A stretch of DNA of 64,000 bases from Albifimbria verrucaria (Eukaryota; Ascomycota; Sordariomycetes; Hypocreales; Stachybotryaceae). A program made the position numbers and the translations under genes. Under the pieces are notes generated by a model. The model saw only the letters and a list, made by a program, of their open reading frames with translations, was not told the DNA's origin and did no database searches. How positions within the stretch are numbered: the stretch's first letter is position 1; each line of letters begins with the position of its first letter. Shown in pieces: positions 9,842 to 20,832 of the stretch. Location: the NCBI GenBank assembly GCA_020081605.1, contig JAHREC010000011.1, forward strand, positions 2,666,001-2,730,000, given 5' to 3'.

Positions 9842-12800
9842 TCATCGAAATAATGTTTTCTCTTCGAATTTCAACATGCCTCGGAGGATGATAAGCCGAT
9901 CCCTGTATGCCAAGGCGATGTTTGACTTCGAAAAAACTTGAATATGTAAGTTTGCACCTGTCATCCAAGTGAATGGAATGAAGAAATGCCTTGTGTATGA
10001 TGTCATGTCCCGTACCGAGCATATCCAGCCTTTGCTGTCTACAAATAACACCGACGATTTGTACACCCCTATCACATGCTTCAAGTCCCTCTGTAACCGT
10101 CTCGAGAAAGATTTCGAGCTTATGCCGCTTTCTCTGAGATCCAATTGAGATACGTCTAATATTGTAAAGTCCGTAAGGTGCTGGTTGGTAGCATTCGTTG
10201 CTGCATTGAAGCATAAGCTGGCACCAGGTCGACACACCCAATCTCCTACCAAGCCTATATCAGAATTTGCCTCGGTGGTTATTTTGATACCTTCCTCAAT
10301 TGTCAGTCGTTTCAATTTTGACCATGCATAGACATGCACTACAGAGCTCTCAAAAAGTAGCAAGAGGTCCGGATTAGTAGGATGCAGGACCCATTTCCTG
10401 TTGGTTGTCTCGAGCCTAACCGACTGCTGAAAGATTAATCCATTTATATCCCATAGCCCATCTTCATATATTGTCGAAATGAGAAATTTATCACCAGTCG
10501 AGTTAACCAGAATCTGTGATATTGGGCTTGTAAATTGTTGGTCCAAGGCTTTTCGCTTACTCCTCCACTGCCCATCAGACTCAAGCACCATTTGAGTGAC
10601 AATCAGATGGTTCACAAAATTGACACTAACCAGTAGGTGGCTTCTTTTATTCCAATCGATATGCTTTATTGGATAGCGGTTATCGTAAAGCTGAAAAGTC
10701 TGTTGCATCCGACACAAAGACACGTCGTATACTGATATGTCCCCGTTCTCTCGACCACAATACAGAAATCCACTTTCGGCTGTAGAAGCAAGACAAGTAA
10801 TGCTCTCTAAGTCATTGAGCGGAGTGACGGTGACGACCTCTGACGCTGCCGGAACTTCCTCGCTTCCTGGATCGGTCGAGTCATCATCGTGGCTATCACG
10901 CCGGACGAGGACTGACGGTTCCCATACATTGCAATACTTCTCTCGGATATCGTAGAACCGCATGCCATTGGGAGTGAATGAAATGCCTCGAATAACAGCA
11001 TCCAGGGTAGAAATATGGTAAAGGGACTTCAGCTTTTGCTCGAAGGCAAATACATGAATATTTCCGTGGTAATCGCCGGTAACTAGAGTTTTCCCATCCA
11101 AGGAAGCAGCCATAGTTCGAGCATCCACGTCGCATATAGACCATTGACGGAGGGTCAGTGGATCACAAATAGCAATCCCTACTTCGTCATATGAAATTGC
11201 TAGGAGGTTGAGTTCTACAATAGGATTGAAAGTCATATCAAAAACTTGTGGCTGGCTATAGACGTCTTCGGTTCCAGGCCTGTAAAATACACCCACCTTC
11301 TGACGGCGATGTATGTCCCATATCAAGACTGGTGATGTTCGATACGTGATAGCAGCGAGCCCGTGCCGTGGAGACAACCTCACATGCATCGGAGGTGTGC
11401 CAGGAAGAATCATGCGATCTTCTTCGTCGGAGTCCGAATCCATGTCGCGATCGAACGAAAACTGGTCGATTTGAGAGCCATCTTGTGAGGATAGTGTAGA
11501 TATATTACTGTCCTTTGACGCGACAAGTATTTGGTCTTCTTCAGGGCTAAAACACACCCGAAGTGGTGTGCGAGGGTGTTTAACGTTCTTAGTCCATACC
11601 AAAGATCGACGGCTGTTCCAAAATGACATTAGTCGCAGACCACAAGCTACGAGATTGCCTGATACTGGAGCAAAACTGAGCAACTGAACTGGCTCCTTGT
11701 GGAATAATGTTTCCACAAGCTCAAGTGTGGCACTGTTGTAAACTTTGACATATCCATTGGACAGTCCAACAGCAAAATACTGCTCACACGTTGCAATAGA
11801 GGTTGCCGACGACTCATACATAAAGCAAGATATCCGGTCATCCCAATCCATTTCTGTGGGCAACCCCAAGATTTTTACTTGACGCGAATCCTTGATAAAA
11901 TGATGAATTTGAGAAGCGGGAGGGCTCATTGCAGGAACTAAGGAGTAGATCGAGGACGGTAGATCGAGGAGATTGGGCCCAAATAACGCAACTATATGGG
12001 TCAAGTCCTTAATCCAGCTTTTTGCGAGCCTGACTTCCTTGCTGAGTGGAGATAAGTATTTTCCACGCCGTGCTAGGTATGACCTTAGATTTTCGACAGC
12101 TTTTAGCAGGATTTTGAAGTCTCCTTTTGATGCACTTCTCTCAATCCAAGTGAGAATATTGGACTCCAAAAATGACCAAGGTTGATTAGAGGACGATCCG
12201 CACCAGACGTAGCGTGAGCCAAGTGATATGAGAAATATGAGTCTGCATATTCTGTGAAAGCGGTTGTATATCCAGACGTAGAGGGCAATCTGCGGGGAGG
12301 TGCTAGCTTTTCCGAGGACAAATGGGACAGGCAGACCTCGGCAATCCTGGCATGGGCTGCTGGTTTGTCGATCCAGAACTCGGATTTCTGCTGGGTAAGA
12401 AATGCTGTGACTGTTTGGTGAATAACTTGAATACGTGACAGACTATCAACCGAGATCAGGTTGCCACATAAATGTCCTATCCGATCTTTTGATGCTGTCA
12501 ATGTGCGGTTGATGTCGTACATAACAGCGTCCTTGACCTCCAACATAGTCAACGGCCGCGGTGAGCACACAGTCCATTTAAGAATGCATTTGGCCAGGTC
12601 GAAGCTCGGTGTTGCAGCAATCGTTCTAGCGATACGGTTGTAGACTTCATTCATCTCAGTTGGAACTTGTTGAAGGACTTCCTGAACATCTTCCTTGCTA
12701 TAAGTTTCATCGAGTCTGCTCATGGTGAGCGAGGCCCAGAGGAAAATTCCGTTAGATTTGACCAAAATATCCGACATCAACCCTTCGCTCGCGTCATCTT

Positions 12801-15055
12801 CCGGGTTATAGGTTGCTCGTGATCTTACGAACTTCGCAATGTCGTTGAGTGAATTTTGTCCACCAGTCTGCAACTCTAGCCATGATATGCCTTCTCGACC
12901 TAAGGCAAGCTGCACTTGTCCGGTTGGGCGACTCGAGAGGAATATTTGCAGGGGAACCTCGTTAGGTATTTTAGAGAAGAGCTGTAACAATATGCCTATG
13001 CTTTTGTTGTCACACTCATCAAGAGCGTCAATGACCCAGAACTGTGGCGATGTAAACTTTAATTTGAACATGCGGCTCATGAAAATACTACTCCAGATCA
13101 TGTTGTAGTCTTTGAGAGTGACCATTTCTTCGTTCTTGATCATCTCCAAGATGTCGTGGCGAAAGTCGAAACTCGATTCTGCCATCTGAAATGCCAGCGA
13201 GCGTAACACAACATCAACAGTAGACTTTTCTCGGTGGGTCTGCTTAAAGAAATAAAACTCGTGGTCTAGGTCGCATGATCGCAGATACTGCACAACATGA
13301 CCGCAAATGACAGACTTGCCTGACCCCGGCGGTCCACTTAGTAAAAGAAACCTTGGAGTTTCATCTTCTGTTGAAGATTCGTCACCATCGAGAAATTTTC
13401 CCAACCACGCTTCGAAGTTTGAATCATCCGTCAACCAGTTGCAGGTTCCAGGAAGTTGTTGTTGATTGAGGCTAAGTAGGTCGGCAATAGGAGCTTGATC
13501 GATGCCTAAAAAGTTGATATCATTTTCATTTCTGATTTCAGCTCGCTACCGCGAGTGAGAGAGTCTACAGATCATCAGAGACTGTTGCCCATGAAATCAT
13601 GTTTTGATGATTTAGCTTACACTCGTTTTCGAGTTGACTGACGGTAGTAGATAGACAATCCTTCACAACCACATAATTGGGATGCTCTGGGCTGTCGAAC
13701 TTACATACTCCGCGGTGATCCCCTTCTAAAAAATGCGTTTGCTCCCCGGGGAGACCTGTAGAAATACTCAGTTGGAAACTGAATAGTCATTTCTTAACTA
13801 GTACATTCTCTCTGTAAAAGCTTACCCATTATTGCTGAGTCTTTCTCCACCACGATAGCAGATACCGTGCGTAAATGTGTTGGTTGTGTCTCATAAAAGG
13901 ACCAAATGTCAAGGCTTTGGGATACATGACGAAACTCGTCGTTGATAGATCGTATGATTTGGGACTGTGGATGTAGATCGTTCACGTATGGCTTCGTCCC
14001 AACCAATATTGTTGCTGCAATGCACTTGGACAAGAGATTGGCAAGATCGGCGCCACGATGAGGAGTGCTCAAGAAGTACATACTGCGAATCCGCTTTGCG
14101 AAATCCTGGTAACTGGGATCTCGTGTTGCCAATAGGTAAGCCTAAGGGGGTTGTGTTAGAGCAGGGCTATTTCGACGGTTTCCGCAGACAAAATCTCGAT
14201 GTTGCCATATTTCCTGTATTACAAACCTTTTTCATGAGTAGACCTCCCATACTGTGTCCGACAAGAATGATGGAAGTCTATGCTGATTAGTGATGGCCTG
14301 AGTGAGACGCCTGCGAGATGCCAAAAGACTGACATTTTTGTTGCGACGGAGATGAGGGAGTTGAACATATCAACCAATAACGCCTGGCCGAAATCATGGA
14401 TATCTAACACATTTTCCTGTTTCTGTGTCCAAGCTGAATTGTATCCATACGTATGCACTCGAGCATGCTTGAATTCAAGCTCCGTGGATAACCACTCCTT
14501 TGGCCAGAAGGTGGATGGGTTCGATGAGACACTCCATGTCTTCCTTGAATCTCCTCCCAATCCATGAACCTGATTCCAAGCAAGTCAGTGAAGGCTTTGA
14601 CATTCTTCTAGTCTAGTATCGAGATGAGAGCGTAAGCCATGCGGGTTCTGGGCCTACTGACAAATATAACATCGACCTTCGGTTCCGTCCGGTCGCAGAG
14701 GATCGTGAGCCCTAAAGAACCTTCACTAAATTTCGCAAGTTCCTTGTTGCTCAAAGTAGAGCTGGACAGTGACCGGAAAGTCTTGAAGCGACGTTGTACT
14801 CGGGCGAGGGACGTGGAGGACCGTCGACGTTCGGGCTCGGGCGGTGGTACGGGTGCATCTTTCTAGTCAAGCCATCAGAAGTCAAACCATAGAATGTAGA
14901 TATCTGGTCAAAAGTTAATATTGACTGAGTTCCACAAACTTACAGCGGATTGCTCCCACATTGCATACTGTGTTTGCCATAGCCAGGCTTGGGTCTACCG
15001 CGAAGACGTGCTTGCCCACGATAGTACGTGGTGTGTAGAATGAACAAAATGGCAT
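9842..15055 (-). CDS. NLR: alpha/beta-hydrolase - NACHT - WD40 protein
   Basis: Large fungal NOD-like receptor, about 1500 residues, read from about 15055 (alternative ATG at 14980) to 9842. The N-terminal exons give a SesB-like hydrolase: LGLTILCDRTEPKVDVIF joined to VHGLGGDSRKTWS, the nucleophile elbow LVGHSMGGLL, and FLSTPHRGADLA. The linker reads GIDQAPIADLLSLNQQQ and GTCNWL. The NACHT domain has Walker A SGPPGSGKSVICG and Walker B FWVIDALDE. The C-terminal 700+ residues look like diverged WD40 blades (for example LYCGRENGDISVYD, TLVTGDYHGNIHVF). The NACHT and WD parts sit in different frames, joined by restoring one base in an A5 run (plus strand 12168-12172). Such receptors signal non-self or heterokaryon incompatibility. 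The WD blades are not near-identical, so this is not the rapidly reshuffled HIC type. It lies between the two FN3K genes on the opposite strand. Confidence 0.87.
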
Positions 15056-15714
15056 AGAGCTCTTGGTTTCTCACTAACAATAAGATGCTAGCACCTACTC
15101 CATAAAAGGCTCATAGTCCAGCTAAGGTACCTAGAGAAAGGCAGGGGTCATCAGTACATGGTGGCATCCTGCTTGAGCAAAGACATAACAGGAAATGCAA
15201 TGCCAAATGTGTCACTTCATCTGAGCATGATCTGGCACGTTTGGGCCGCTAATGTCCGCCGCCTTATTTGTGAGAGTGGCAAATTCCATTATCTTCACTT
15301 TCTCTAACTGTAGAAAACATCATCTAGTAACTTGTGCGGATATGGAGTACCAGCAAGTAACTCCATGTCACACACAAGAGCCTTGTTGGGGTTGCACAGG
15401 TTCTAATTCGACTAGTAGATCAGGATGAGAGGACTGGTGCCTAGACTGAGCATGCCACGTCACAAAGGTTGCATTCAGCTGATATGCAAGCCCAAGCCTT
15501 GTGGGAAGTGATCCTGGTATCGAATGCTTGATCAATGACCACCCCACGTAAAGCTGGGGCAAGCGCAGAGCCTCAATAATGAGTATTAATTTCTTCGGGG
15601 TTAATTGAATGGCAAAAATAGCTTATCAACAGGGTCTAGACTACCTGGTAACCGTTCGCCGCAGCACTGATCCCAATTATCTCACATTGGCAAGCATTAA
15701 ACAGAAGCCTCACA
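15056..15714. other. Divergent promoter region, NLR and FN3K-2
   Basis: 659 bp between the NLR start and the FN3K-2 start. Short frames present have no recognisable content; no repeat or RNA gene was found. Confidence 0.5.
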
Positions 15715-17052
15715 ATGACCTCATTTCGAATGGTAGGAGTGGATTCCTTTGGCGAAAATGTGACTTTAGATCAAGGGGTCATGGATGGTATGGTTCACGG
15801 GCATCTTTTCGATTCAGTTACTCTCATCGGCACCAATGTTTTTAGCTCATGAGTACTAGTTCTCCCTTCTGGGAGTCGGAATATCTCTACCAGTCGTGCT
15901 GGCCAAAGTCTGTGGGTTGAGACAGTGAGGATCGAAGTTCAGCTCCCAGATGGCTCTGAAAGAGTGTTCTTCAAAAGGTTTCTCCTGCTCCCTAGTAGAT
16001 AATGTATGTCCAGGCAGCTAAAATATAACTTAGGAGCTAATGGCGAGGCGGGCCTAAAAATGATGGAGGGAGCATTCGAATCGGAAAGCACCATGTACTC
16101 CTTTATTCCTGAGCATGTTCCTAAGCCGGTAGCATATGGTTCATACAAGTCTCGTCCTGATATTCACTTCTACATCGCCGAGTTCGTGGAAATGGATGAT
16201 TTACACCCGGATGCTTCCGGCTGGGCCACTGTCATTTCAAATCTACATAAGAGGAGCAGAGGAAAAGCGCCGGGTGGTAAGTTCGGTTTTCACAAAAATG
16301 GCCATTTGGCCAATATTTCTGTCGATTACACGCCGAATCCCTCTTGGGAGAAGTTCTGGGCTCAACAATTGAGGTCGCTATGCGAAGAGGAAGAGCGCCG
16401 CCGTGAACAACCCGATGAGGCCTGGACTCGACTCAAGCAAGTCTTCTTTGATCTTGTAATTCCACGATATATCAGGCCTCTGGAGTCCAACGGTCGCAGT
16501 GTTCAGCCAACTCTGGTGCACAATGACGCCTGGCCTGGAAATATTAAGCCACGAACTGGCTCACCAGATGCATTATGTCTTTTTGACGCAGCTTGTTATT
16601 GGGGGCACAATGAAGGTGGAGATGCTCCTTTATACCAGTTACTTTTGTCATTGTATTTTACGCTGACTCTAGTGACTACAGTCGATCTGAGAGCCTGTTG
16701 TCCTGGTGTTTGGGGCCTAGAAAAGGCAGGGAAGCCTACAGCGAGATTATGGGCATTTCTGAGCCACAAGAAGAGCTCTCGATCCGAATCGAGCTCTATG
16801 CAGTCGTAGGCTTCGTTTTGCGGTCGGCTATGTATAATAAGGAGCCGAAGCGTCGGATCATGTAGGTGATGAACTCGAACGCACGTAGGTATAATGCTAA
16901 CAGGTAGCAGGTGTATGGAGGTCATGCAACGACTGATCGATCGGGCGATGCTTGCACCAACTTTGAATCAACCGGATGACTTGGCTGCAGTAGAGAGCAG
17001 TGATGTCGAGTTAGAATCCAATCTCAAGGACAGCACTGCCATTAATTTGTGA
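15715..17052 (+). CDS. Second fructosamine/ketosamine-3-kinase-like protein (FN3K-2)
   Basis: About 374 residues from exons 15715-15787, 15860-15977, 16014-16615, 16673-16861 and 16911-17052 (1124 nt; one restored base gives 375 codons). Motifs in order: DVLPSGSRNIS, RIEVQLPDGSERVFFKR, GANGEAGLKMMEGAFESE, VPKPVAYGSYKS, APGGKFGFH, the catalytic loop TLVHNDAWPGN and FDAACYWGHNE, then GISEPQEEL and a C-terminal helix. The loop has HND where FN3K-1 and the family have HGD; the catalytic Asp and metal-binding Asn are kept. The break is at an A4 run (16721-16724). Intron 2 would be only 36 nt, so that junction is less certain. It diverged well beyond a recent duplicate of FN3K-1, with different exon boundaries and loop. 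Possibly a kinase of altered substrate; function not shown. Confidence 0.85.
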
Positions 17053-17450
17053 GGCTATAATTTGTAATAGTTTTATGCGTCACTGCATTGGTTTTTAGTT
17101 GAAGTAATTATGCTTTGGACTTCCTATGACATTTTGTTGTCTATATCTCGAGGGCCATCTCAAACATATTGGATCAGCCACCAAAATAAAGCCGCTATTC
17201 GTAATGTTTGGAAGCAATAAAAATGAGAGATTTGTCATGACGAATATCTAGCTGCATGCATCCACTGCCCACCTATAGGAGGCTCTAGATTGATGAGGCT
17301 CCCTACTGTGCTCTTACTTAATTTGTCGTCAAACCTTTCGCATTCTCTTCTCTTCATCTCTTCACCACACACCAAAGACATGAAAGATAGAAACCTGATA
17401 TAGAATTTCTTTCAGCGTTCGTAGTCTCCTTTTCTGGCTGTTCTTTGGCC
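17053..17450. promoter_or_regulatory. Promoter and leader of the DHA1 transporter
   Basis: 398 bp between two genes on the same strand. A pyrimidine-rich block (about 17335-17370) precedes the presumed leader, as is common in ascomycetes. No other feature recognised. Confidence 0.4.
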
Positions 17451-19213
17451 ATGGACGTCGAAAAAAACCTGCCATTTTACCTCCAGACGAAGCCCAGGCA
17501 CACCCGCATCAAGAGGGAAAGCAAATGCAACGGAAATGCTAGACACCCAAACTCAAGAAGATGAAGTTCTCTTCTCAATCTTTAATACGGAACAGAAACG
17601 ATGGATCGCCTGGATGGCTTCCTTAGGAGCTATGTTCTCCACACTTAACAGTTACATTTACTTCCCGCCGTGGTTCCAATATCGAATGATCTTGGCGTTT
17701 CTGTGCGCTTGATCAACCTGACAATCACCTGCTATCTTATTGTTGCTGGTATTGCACCAGCTTTTATGGGTGATTTGGCAGATCATGAGGGCAGACGGCC
17801 TGCATACGTTCTCATGGCTGTGCTCGCTGTAGGCTCCAACATTGGTTTGGCGCTGCAGAAGTCATACACAGCGTTGTTCTTGCTCCGTATGGTACAAAGC
17901 GCAGGCTCATCAGGTTTCATAGGACTCGGTTCTCAATTGAAATTCGAAATGCTAACCATCTTGGACAGGTGCGTTCGGAGCAGCGCATGGCGTCATGGCT
18001 GACATTGCGCCCGTTGGAGAGAGAGGCTCCTACACTGGCACGGTCATTATGTTGTGAGTCCTTATCTATCTGCACATGAACATCTCATAGTTCCGAATTC
18101 GTGTTAACCATTATTTAGTACAAATACAGCTCCAAGCTTCGGGCCTGTGATCAGCGGAGTTATCACACAGAAAATAGGTTGGCGATGGATCTTTTGGCTC
18201 TTGACAATTCTGACAGGTATTCACGGAGCAGGAATGGTATTGTTCTTCCCAGAAACTCATAGACTAATTGTTGGGAATGGCCAACAAAGAGTTTCTGGGT
18301 TGCTATATAGCAACCTCTTCTTCTGGGTAACAAAACAGCGGCATGTCCTGGTCAAGCACGACTCTCAGCGTAGCCGAAAGCATCGAATACCCAACCCCTT
18401 TGCTTGCTTACCATTGCTCGCAGATAAGGGAACATTATCAGTCATCGTTTTCAGTGGTATTACCTATGCTGTGAGAATGACTATGCAAGCATCTCTTGGC
18501 ACCCACTGCATTCAAGTTTACGATTTGAATTATCTTCAGGCTGGGCTGGTTTATCTCCCTGCTGGAATTGGCGGCGCCATCGGGGCAAAGTTAGGTGGCC
18601 TTTTCATTGACCGTACCTATAAGTCGCTACGCGATGAATTTTCACAGCGAGATGAAAATCTTTTGGAGTTTCCTATGGAGAAAGCTAGACTTAAAGGTGC
18701 TTATACCATGATTAGTCTGAGTATCCTCAGCACAGTCGGATATGGTCTGACCCTAATGTTCAAGACTGTAAGTTCACACCTGTATCATATTGGATTTATT
18801 CAGTATTCCAAAGACCAAATATTTACTTGAGAAAGCACATATCTGTGATGCTCATTATGCAGACCGTATCAAGCTTCACAACATCAGTGGTCTTTGCTGT
18901 AAGTGAATCCTAGTGTTCACATATGGTCTGCTTTCTAACAAGAAATCATCAATCCTAGATGAGTAACACAGTTCTTACGGACTTTCATACGGAAAAGGCT
19001 GCGACAGCTCGTGGTGCAGCAAATCTCATACGATGTGTCCTGGCCGGTGCTTGCATTGGTAGCCTAGAGCCAATTGTCGACAATATTGGGTTCGGTTGGT
19101 GTTTCTCTATCTATTCAATCCTTCAATTACTCTGTATTCCTATAATCTGGTTATTGAAACACCATGGTCTTCAATGGAGGCAAGGAACTACTGTTCGTCA
19201 TAGTCACGGGTAA
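17451..19213 (+). CDS. MFS transporter, DHA1 (QDR-like) family
   Basis: A 12-helix proton-driven exporter of about 510 residues from exons 17451-17928, 17969-18053, 18119-18767, 18836-18898 and 18959-19213. Seen: the pre-helix motif FSIFNTEQKRWIAWMAS, helix 2 INLTITCYLIV, the loop 2-3 signature GDLADHEGRRPAYV, GSSGFIGLG, motif C-like APSFGPVISGVI, WRWIFWLLTI, PETHR and FGWCFSIYSILQLL. One base is missing in a C3 run (17664-17666), where the frame changes between YFP and AVVPISNDL. The first 28 codons are also out of frame with the rest, so the true start may be 17451 with further base errors, or ATG 17536. Intron 1 is only 40 nt but has a TGCTAAC branch. Likely plasma membrane drug or metabolite efflux. 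Substrate unknown. Confidence 0.88.
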
Positions 19214-19399
19214 TGAGTCAAGTCAAGGCTGAAGCTGATAAACCAAGGGTTATTAAGTCACTAGGTACTCTTGATTATAATTTCATTTCTAACAATGTGT
19301 TCCACAATCAAGTTGATGGTGCTACGTGACAACAATAATGTCGTTTTTGTTCTAATTTTAATCCAGCATAATACCATCTCACAACTTTTGACTAAACAA

Positions 19400-20832
19400 T
19401 CATTCTCGACCACCCCCAGCTACTCCTCTCGCCGTAACAAAAGCGATTAGTGCACAAGTATACATTCCACCTGCGAGAAGAATCAAGCCTTTGTAATCTC
19501 CGCCAGCTGATTCCAAGATGACACCAGCGATAGGCACGCCGACTAGGGCACCTACACTTGCAACGCAGAATGCCGTTCCGTTCCTTTTCCCATAGTCTTC
19601 AACATTACATACCAGGCCTATGCATACAGGTGTAAGGCTGATAGCTGCACCGGACCAGAATCCGTATAAGACTGTGAATGCTATCACAGCGCTGTTGACA
19701 GCACCTGCTGTTAACCACAAAGCGAAAATTAAGGCAGCACACACCAGCGCCGTGATACACATGATATTGAACGTGCCGAAGCGATCAGCAAGATATCCGG
19801 GTAATACACGGCCAGGGATCGCCCCAGCGTTGAGGAAGGCATTGAGTTTGTATGCTGTCAACGTGTCGATGCCAACATGAATGGCATAGGATGTTATGTA
19901 AGTGTATGGAATAAACACAGCAAACTCGACCAGGAAAACAGCAAGAGTGGTGACACCAAACTTGGGGTCCCTCAGTGCCTTCAGATCGATTGAAGCTCCC
20001 GCGGCGGTATTTGGAGGTAGTCTTTTACGTAGAAGACAACAAGCCCCTAAGCAAAGAATGATGCACACAAATCCAATCGTCCTCATCGCCCAAGCAAATC
20101 CAATACGAGGTGATAAGTAGATGATGAGGAGTGGAAATGCAACACCGCCAAGCCCTCCAGCAGAGCAAGCTATGCCGGTAGCAAGACCACGCCTCTTGGA
20201 AAACCAATGCCCTATTGCAGATATGCTGGGGTTGAATAGAAGCGAGGCGGAAATGCCACCAAGAACTCCAAAAGAAAGTAAGAATTGATAATACTCTATG
20301 CTGCAGTTAGTGTATGTGTGAGCTCCCAAAGAACGATTACAAACCTTTAGAGATAGAGAACAGCATGACAGAAGCTACGATACCGATGCAGCCCGGAAAG
20401 ATCAGGACTCTTATATCATGTGTGTCAAAGATTGGGCCTGGTCCATTCTCAATTAGTTGAATCACTCCAATTAGGTAGGTATTCTCTTACCGGTTTGAGC
20501 ACCACAAAAGTACAGAAAGAACGCGTAACAACTGAAAATCCAGCCAGTATTGGATTCTGAGATTTGAGGAAGCTCGTTCTCTGACACCCATGCATGAAGA
20601 ACAGCCAAGGTGTTCAAGAGCCCCATTGACGGAACCATGGCACACCATGCGCCCAACACAACAAGCCATGCTCTTAGCCCACCCTCTGGGTAATCAACAT
20701 CGATTGCTGTAGACTCTTCATGATCCTTTAATGCAAAAGTATTAGTGACCATTGGGAATGCAGAGGTTGTATGGAAGCACCTACCATTGTTTGGATCTGG
20801 GCCGGGGCATTGTCCATACTCTGAGTGTCCAT
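19400..20832 (-). CDS. MFS transporter, monocarboxylate (MCT/SLC16-like) family
   Basis: A 423-residue polytopic membrane protein from exons 20832-20785, 20725-20491, 20437-20345 and 20295-19400 (1272 nt, open, with no frame break). Fungal MCT-type carriers move monocarboxylates and other small metabolites. Seen: the family entry motif DYPEGGLRAWLVVLGAWC, TGWIFSCYAFFLYFCGAQTGP, GHWFSKRRGLATGIACSAGG (the characteristic loop 4-5), the long central loop with KALRDPKFGVTTLAVFL, and the second-half signature GRVLPGYLADRFGTFNIM. It converges on the DHA1 gene (187 bp between stop codons). This is a natural candidate importer for the island, with the DHA1 and ABC pumps as exporters; that division is inferred. 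Its intact frame shows that the gene models here are sound when base errors are absent. Confidence 0.92.

Noticed and set aside
9819..10241. A 140-codon minus-strand frame at the NLR 3' end
   Set aside because: It overlaps the WD40 part of the NLR in another frame and has no motif of its own.
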